This document shows positions 33,103-37,066 of a stretch of DNA of 37,066 nt, piece by piece (within the stretch, counting starts at the first letter, position 1; every line of letters starts with the position of its first letter). The DNA is from Nostoc sp. WHI (lineage in GTDB: Bacteria > Cyanobacteriota > Cyanobacteriia > Cyanobacteriales > Nostocaceae), in NCBI RefSeq assembly GCF_015714725.1, contig NZ_WBKM01000024.1:1-37066 (forward strand), read 5' to 3'. Under the pieces are notes generated by a model. It was not told the DNA's origin and searched no databases. It worked only from the letters and a program-made list of their open reading frames with translations. The position numbers and the translations under genes are program-made.

Positions 33103-33146
33103 GACAAATTATGGCAATTTATCTGGACTCAGCGATCGCATCTGAA
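33103..33146 (+). repeat. Right 44-bp direct repeat (true 5' end of transaldolase gene)
   Basis: Covers GACAAATT, the ATG at 33111, and the first twelve codons. It is the functional copy of the sequence at 32426-32469. Confidence 0.9.
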
Positions 33147-33746
33147 GCTGAAGTTGTTAAGCTTTGGAAATGGGTGAAGGGCATTACAACTAATCCCACG
33201 CTGTTGGCTCAAAGCGATACGCCACCTGAAACTACACTCAAAAAATTGCTTGCCTTGACTTCTGGCCCCTTGTATTATCAACTCATCGCATCTGATAAAG
33301 CTGGAATGTTGGCTGAAGGTAGAAAAGCTTTTGAGATTATTGGTTCGCAAACAATTCTAAAAGTTCCTGCAACACCGCTAGGGTTTGAAGTGGTGGCGAG
33401 TTTATCACCAGAGATTACTTGTGCGGTGACAGCGATTTATAGTGCTGCACAGGCAGCAGTAGCACGAGAAGCTGGAGCTAAAATTGCTATAGCTTATGTA
33501 AATCGCGCTACTCGATTGTTAGGTGATGGTATTGCTTTGGTACGGGATATGGCCAGTGTACTCAAAGGTAGCGATACTGAAATTTTGGCAGCTAGTATTA
33601 AATCTCCTGAAGAAGCAGCTGCGTCGTTGCAAGCCGGGGCGGATCATTTGACTTTACCATTGGCGATGTTGCAGGCGATCGCTACCCATGAATTCTCACA
33701 GAAAACTGTTGAAGAATTTGCCAAAGGAGGCATCGGCTTAAAATAA
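33111..33746 (+). CDS. Transaldolase / fructose-6-phosphate-aldolase-like protein
   Basis: A 211-residue class-I aldolase of the small transaldolase (TalC/FSA-like) type. The Schiff-base lysine is in ILKVPAT near residue 84, and the barrel motifs GITTNPTLLA (residues 24-33) and AGADHLTLPL are typical. It would transfer or cleave a dihydroxyacetone or related unit in sugar-phosphate metabolism in the cytoplasm. The start at 33111 follows AAGGAG at a good distance. It is preceded by the toxin-antitoxin pair and by a second copy of its own 5' end. Its promoter probably lies upstream of the left copy, so toxin-antitoxin and aldolase may now be co-transcribed. Confidence 0.9.
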   Translation: MAIYLDSAIASEAEVVKLWKWVKGITTNPTLLAQSDTPPETTLKKLLALTSGPLYYQLIASDKAGMLAEGRKAFEIIGSQTILKVPATPLGFEVVASLSPEITCAVTAIYSAAQAAVAREAGAKIAIAYVNRATRLLGDGIALVRDMASVLKGSDTEILAASIKSPEEAAASLQAGADHLTLPLAMLQAIATHEFSQKTVEEFAKGGIGLK

Positions 33747-33754
33747 TTCGTAAT

Positions 33755-33850
33755 GACGCTCTCTACGAGACGCTAAAAGCGTAGCTTGCTTCTCCGTAGG
33801 AGTACGCGGACTCGCTACCGCTACGCTAACGTAATTCGTAATTCGTAATT
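33755..33850. repeat. Dispersed palindromic repeats after the transaldolase gene
   Basis: A tract with CTCTACGAGACGCTAAAAGCG and GCTACCGCTACGCTAACG-type blocks, followed by repeated AATTCGTAATT. The same families occur near 4877 and 22845. They are ordinary Nostoc intergenic repeats. Confidence 0.55.
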
Positions 33851-33854
33851 AAAT

Positions 33855-33947
33855 ATGAATTTATCGGATCTTCCTAATTTCTGGGTTCCTTTGGCACTTT
33901 TAGGTTTAATTATGTTGGCTGCTGTATTTTTCAGTCGCAGCAGTTGA
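33855..33947 (+). CDS. Short hydrophobic ORF, 30 aa, uncertain
   Basis: An ATG at 33855 opens a 30-residue frame (MNLSDLPNFWVPLALLGLIM then LAAVFFSRSS) with one strong transmembrane helix and a charged-polar tail, ending TGA at 33945. It resembles the small single-helix subunits of photosynthetic complexes in size and shape but matches none that I know by sequence. There is no clear ribosome site, and it sits in a repeat-rich gap, so it may be chance. Confidence 0.35.
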   Translation: MNLSDLPNFWVPLALLGLIMLAAVFFSRSS

Positions 33948-34104
33948 TATTTCCCAATATCAATATGTATGTCTGAGTTAGCCACAGAGTGCTTAAAAAT
34001 GGCTTATGAGCGCAATACTAGCGCTGCAATTTGAGAGTTGTGATAGAAATTAGCAAGTGAGAATTAAATCTCTGGTGATTGCGATCGCTTCAATGTGAGG
34101 AAAA

Positions 34105-34206
34105 ATGGCTGCCAAAGATTTATTTCATAATGCTGTAAAACAAACACTCTTAAAAGAGCAGTGGGTGATTACAGCACAATTCACATCAGCCCATAGCTTT
34201 ATGTAG
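34105..34206 (+). pseudogene. xisH: Truncated xisH-like fragment
   Basis: A 33-codon frame starting MAAKDLFHNAVKQTLLKEQW matches the N-terminus of XisH, the fdxN-element excision-controlling factor with a PD-(D/E)xK fold that occurs widely with XisI in cyanobacteria. The match ends at about residue 23 and a stop arrives at 34204. No xisI follows. It is a relic. Confidence 0.65.
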
Positions 34207-34226
34207 AGACGCGATTTATCGCGTCT
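34207..34226. repeat. 8-bp hairpin repeat
   Basis: AGACGCGA (34207-34214) and TCGCGTCT (34219-34226) with a TTTA loop. This is a common dispersed palindrome of Nostoc-type genomes, directly after the xisH fragment. Confidence 0.6.
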
Positions 34227-34272
34227 TCAAACACCAATAACCCTCAATTTAACCGTATTAGCATATACAGAG

Positions 34273-34602
34273 TTAGTTATTTACATTATCTAAAAAATAT
34301 ATTGCTGAGGGTTGAAAATTCTTTCCAACCAAAATAGGTTCTCCCCCTACTCCTCCACGGCTAAGAGTACAAATCTTATAAAGGTTTTCACAGTCAAAGA
34401 TTGCGAGAACTAGCTCTTTTCTTGTTTTGTAAGAAGATGGTAAAGGTTTACCTACCTCGCACTCTATATTCGTTTCATTTTCACGCCACTGTAACTTCCA
34501 AACACGCTTTTTGGTTATTGGTGCTTTAACAGACTGAGCGATCGCACTATACACCTCCTCCGCTTTAATGTCATCCTTAGCTGCTGGAACAAAAAATTTC
34601 AT
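34273..34602 (-). CDS. Conserved cyanobacterial hypothetical protein, 109 aa
   Basis: The start is placed at the ATG at 34602 (MKFFVPAAKDDIKAEEVY), since earlier in-frame ATGs would overlap the SDR gene and the cyanobacterial family begins MKFF. The protein is small, soluble and beta-rich in its second half (VWKLQWRENE, VLAIFDCENLYKICT). No catalytic motif is recognised. It follows the SDR gene on the same strand by 49 bp and may be co-transcribed with it, though their functions need not be linked. Confidence 0.7.
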   Translation of the reverse strand: MKFFVPAAKDDIKAEEVYSAIAQSVKAPITKKRVWKLQWRENETNIECEVGKPLPSSYKTRKELVLAIFDCENLYKICTLSRGGVGGEPILVGKNFQPSAIYFLDNVNN

Positions 34603-34651
34603 AGGCTTAAGTACAAGTAACGTAAGTTCATTTAGCACCAGCGTAACGCAG

Positions 34652-35422
34652 TTACCAAGGTAATCTGCTTCCATTCCACGATAAAAACTGTCCACTATCA
34701 CCTTCTTGAAGCTGTTCGATTACAGCCCATAATTGAGTAACGGTACGTTCAACTGAAAATAATTGTTCCGCAGGTACATTTTTCTGGAAAGGACGGGAAA
34801 GCCGCGTATCAGTTGTACCAGGATGTAATGTAACTATTAATGCTTTCGGACAACTTCTTTTATACTCAATTGCCGCAGTTCGCATCAACATATTGAGTGC
34901 TGCTTTAGAAGCGCGATAGCCATACCATCCACCAAGTTGGTTATCGCCAATACTACCCACTTTAGCAGAAATACTAGCGAAGACGCTGCGTTTTCCATGA
35001 CGAAATAAAGGCAATAGATGTTTAGCCAACAAGATAGCACCAATACTATTTATCTGAAAATAGCGGAGTAAATTTTCGGAATTAACTTGTTTTAAGCTTT
35101 TTTCAGGTTGCAACGTATCCTCATGCAGCAGTCCTACACAGTTGACTACCAAATGCAGTTTGTCAACTTGGGCATGTATTTTTTGAACAGCTTCAACAAT
35201 CTGCAACTCGTTAGTAATATCCATCGCCAGACAAATTAATCGCTCAGAATGTTCGCTTCCAAGAGCTATTAAATCGGAGGCTGATTCCGGTTGACGAAAA
35301 GTTGCATAAACTTTGGCTATTCTGTCATCTTGTAGCAATTTTTTTACAAAACCCAAACCAATACCTTGGCTTGCTCCTACAATCAAGGCGTTGACAGGAT
35401 TAATTTCATCGATAAAAGACAT
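34652..35422 (-). CDS. Short-chain dehydrogenase/reductase (CsgA/C-factor-like)
   Basis: A 256-residue classical SDR. The NAD(P)-binding motif GASQGIG is at residues about 17-23, the NCVG-type strand appears in VVNCVGLLHED, and the catalytic YxxxK is in YGYRASKAAL. Members reduce or oxidise small carbonyl or hydroxyl compounds; the substrate here is not evident. The first ATG at 35422 places the Rossmann strand at the expected distance. It lies 6 bp downstream of the GNAT gene, so the two form an operon. Confidence 0.9.
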   Translation of the reverse strand: MSFIDEINPVNALIVGASQGIGLGFVKKLLQDDRIAKVYATFRQPESASDLIALGSEHSERLICLAMDITNELQIVEAVQKIHAQVDKLHLVVNCVGLLHEDTLQPEKSLKQVNSENLLRYFQINSIGAILLAKHLLPLFRHGKRSVFASISAKVGSIGDNQLGGWYGYRASKAALNMLMRTAAIEYKRSCPKALIVTLHPGTTDTRLSRPFQKNVPAEQLFSVERTVTQLWAVIEQLQEGDSGQFLSWNGSRLPW

Positions 35423-35428
35423 GTTAAT

Positions 35429-35932
35429 TTAAGTTATTTGTGGAGGTATTTTATATTCGTAGCGAGAGAGAAAATAAGCGCCAACTTGTCTGTCGCTGTG
35501 ATGACGGAAACCAAAGTTTTCATATATTGCTTTCAAGGGCGATCGCGAAGCCTCACAATCTAGACGTAAGTAAAGTTTACCAAGTGTTTGTGCATATTCA
35601 ACAGCCCAAGTAAGCAGTGCTGAAGAGACTTTACCACCAGAATAACGCCGTCGAACCGCAAGGCGATGTACAAATGCTGACTCTTCTTGAGAAATGTCAG
35701 GCCAGAAAAGTAAATCTTCTAGCTGAAATTTGATTGTACCTGCTGGTTCACCCGCCCATTCAGCAATAAAAAACAAGCCGTTAGCAACATCTTCCGATAT
35801 ACTTTCTAGCGATACCTCGCTATCACCCCACAGAGGTATACCACGCTCTTGGAGCCACAAAGCTGCCTCTAACAATACATCCGAGACTATCACCGTATCT
35901 TGTATGGTTGCTTGGCGAATTGAGATGTACAT
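35429..35932 (-). CDS. GNAT-family N-acetyltransferase
   Basis: A 167-residue GNAT protein. The acetyl-CoA-binding motif A is seen as VHRLAVRRRYSGGKVSSALL, followed by motif B-like LYLRLDCEASRSPLKAIYENFGF. The substrate cannot be predicted. It is the upstream member of a two-gene minus-strand operon with the SDR gene. The start at 35932 (MYISIRQATIQD) gives the normal first strand of the fold. Confidence 0.9.
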   Translation of the reverse strand: MYISIRQATIQDTVIVSDVLLEAALWLQERGIPLWGDSEVSLESISEDVANGLFFIAEWAGEPAGTIKFQLEDLLFWPDISQEESAFVHRLAVRRRYSGGKVSSALLTWAVEYAQTLGKLYLRLDCEASRSPLKAIYENFGFRHHSDRQVGAYFLSRYEYKIPPQIT

Positions 35933-36170
35933 TTAGTTATCAATTGCAGGTTAAGTTAAGCAATAGTGAAACTTCACAAAGATTAGTATAAATGTTGGGC
36001 TGCATTTATTTGTTGCCAATCTACCCTTTATTTACCAATACAAAACAAAAAACCGTTAAGTATCAAGGTTTTCCTGCTTTTGGGCTACAATGCTACTCAT
36101 TTGCTACTCATTCTAGAGTATCTACCTCAGATTTTGAGAGTGTTTGGCAGGCGATCGCGCTACTCAAAAG
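35933..36170. other. Intergenic region with short direct repeats
   Basis: Tandem CTACTCATT (around 36090-36112) and CTACTCAAA (around 36161-36180) repeats lie beside the end of the phage-like genes. This is less than 300 bp and no gene is seen. The short repeats could be an integration scar, but this is not shown. Confidence 0.35.
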
Positions 36171-36548
36171 CTACTCAAATACTGGCAATATTTTTAATTT
36201 AAAATCCTCTTCAAACCTGAAAGGCATATTATTAGATTCAGCAACCTGGTTAAAATTCCCTCCATCTGCCTCTACAAGAATTCCTTGAGGAATAGATGCA
36301 ATCAAGTTATCCCAAATTAATTTGTATATTTCTAAATCTCCAAGTGTAATTTGTGGCTTTAACTCTAATCGAACCGATAACAATTCCAATCTAGTTTTTG
36401 CATCATTGTTTTGAACATTAGATATTAATTTCATGTAACTCTCACTAAAAAGCATCTGGGTATTGAAACCAGAAATATTAGGAGGGATATAACTTTCAAC
36501 CTCGGATTCTTCAACCAACTGTCCATTCAAAAAAGTTTGAATTTTCAT
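36171..36548 (-). CDS. Hypothetical protein, possibly phage-related, 125 aa
   Basis: A soluble 125-residue protein starting MKIQTFLNGQLVEESEVESYIPP, with no known motif. It overlaps the preceding minus-strand gene by 4 bp, so the pair is translationally coupled. The neighbour resembles phage structural proteins, and small tail-assembly-type proteins often follow such genes, so a virion-associated role is possible. This is inference from position only. Confidence 0.6.
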   Translation of the reverse strand: MKIQTFLNGQLVEESEVESYIPPNISGFNTQMLFSESYMKLISNVQNNDAKTRLELLSVRLELKPQITLGDLEIYKLIWDNLIASIPQGILVEADGGNFNQVAESNNMPFRFEEDFKLKILPVFE

Positions 36549-37066
36549 GCTACCTTAAACCAAAACAAAGGACGATTGTTACCATTTATAAAATAAAGAT
36601 TATCAACAGGAGCGCTAATCGGCATTGTGTTAGGCGCAACAGCTAGCGTATTTCTTAATCCAGAGTTTGCAGTTGAGATAGTAGGTGTTGATTGTCCTAA
36701 ATCATAATTTGTTGCCAAATTACTAACGCAAGTATGAAGGCTGGGTGCTTTAAAGGTTACGCCTCCTAGCCAGTAATCCCCCGGAGTCGAAGGCAATAAA
36801 ATAATTGCTTCTTTTATTCCTGATGTTTCTGTTGCAATATTTCCCGAATCTATTAATAAATCTTTTGGTATTCCATCTTGATTAGAATAAACTCCTAATC
36901 TTAAATCCGTATCTGCGATACTTGTCACAACAGAAACAGCCAAACGAGTTAGCGTCACTTTGTGATGAATACTAAATAAATAGTAACTAATGAAATTAAT
37001 TATAAAACCTGCCGTGCTACTTGTAGAAGTAGCAATATTTTTAAATCCTTGATAGTATCTTCCAGG
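36545..37066 (-). CDS. Phage-structural-like protein, partial (runs off the window)
   Basis: The frame has no stop up to the right edge, so at least 174 residues are visible and the N-terminus is missing; the first in-window ATG (36958) is internal. The visible part is beta-rich and typical of phage or injection-particle decoration and fibre proteins: LRLGVYSNQDGIPKDLLIDSG then TPGDYWLGGVTF, a jelly-roll-like pattern. It overlaps the 125-residue gene by 4 bp. A prophage or phage-derived cluster probably continues to the right. Confidence 0.6.
   Translation of the reverse strand, partial: PGRYYQGFKNIATSTSSTAGFIINFISYYLFSIHHKVTLTRLAVSVVTSIADTDLRLGVYSNQDGIPKDLLIDSGNIATETSGIKEAIILLPSTPGDYWLGGVTFKAPSLHTCVSNLATNYDLGQSTPTISTANSGLRNTLAVAPNTMPISAPVDNLYFINGNNRPLFWFKVA

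Noticed and set aside
35992..36288. 98-codon plus-strand frame near the phage-like genes
   Set aside because: It overlaps the real minus-strand gene and is built partly from short tandem repeats.

Overview
The window comes from a filamentous, heterocyst-type cyanobacterium close to Nostoc/Anabaena. The signs are frequent HIP1 octamers (GCGATCGC), small dispersed palindromic repeats, large fused Ser/Thr-kinase/histidine-kinase proteins, a XisH remnant, and an intergenic space full of repeats and gene relics. It is an accessory-rich stretch, not a conserved housekeeping block.

Left part (1-5.5 kb): the 3' end of an IS200/IS605-type tnpB with its right-end hairpin, a frameshifted antitoxin-like relic, miaB (tRNA modification), and a membrane-anchored Ser/Thr kinase with a threonine-rich repeat tail. 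A 21/42-bp minisatellite follows. Next (5.6-10.6 kb) is a compact locus related to extracellular contractile injection systems (eCIS): a Pvc16/DUF4255-type protein, a translationally coupled Pvc15-type AAA+ ATPase, a probable cargo/toxin with an eCIS-type leader, and a small downstream gene that looks like its immunity partner. No sheath, tube or baseplate genes are present. After it come a PD-(D/E)xK-like protein, a frameshifted relic, and a 1,894-residue kinase/ATPase/GAF/histidine kinase that carries a 69-bp in-frame repeat inserted exactly inside a HIP1 site.

Middle (18-22 kb): a minus-strand three-gene operon encoding a haem-oxygenase-like diiron oxidase, a flavin-dependent tryptophan-halogenase-type enzyme and a flavin monooxygenase, with a 24-bp palindrome upstream. 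It looks like a small natural-product pathway making a halogenated, N- or C-oxidised metabolite.

Right part (23.3-33.7 kb): a 6.3-kb island (Uma2 protein, DUF559 protein, a large restriction-modification enzyme and a 157-aa helical protein) lies between two 45-bp direct repeats. One repeat is the 3' end of a gene for a cNMP-binding/degenerate-AAA/polyferredoxin membrane protein. The DUF559 gene is itself enclosed by inverted G/C-rich repeats that also occur twice as gene-less pairs, and 42-bp repeat arrays occur near both sides of the island. About 3 kb further on, a Phd/RelE-type toxin-antitoxin pair lies between two 44-bp direct repeats made of the 5' end of a transaldolase-like gene. Two accessory modules are therefore flanked by duplicated gene termini that leave the host gene intact.

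Far right (33.8-37.07 kb): a short hydrophobic ORF, a xisH remnant, a cyanobacterial hypothetical gene, an SDR/GNAT pair, and two overlapping minus-strand ORFs with phage-structural flavour, the second running off the window. No tRNA, rRNA or CRISPR array was seen. Family assignments come from reading the translations by eye; no database search was run.
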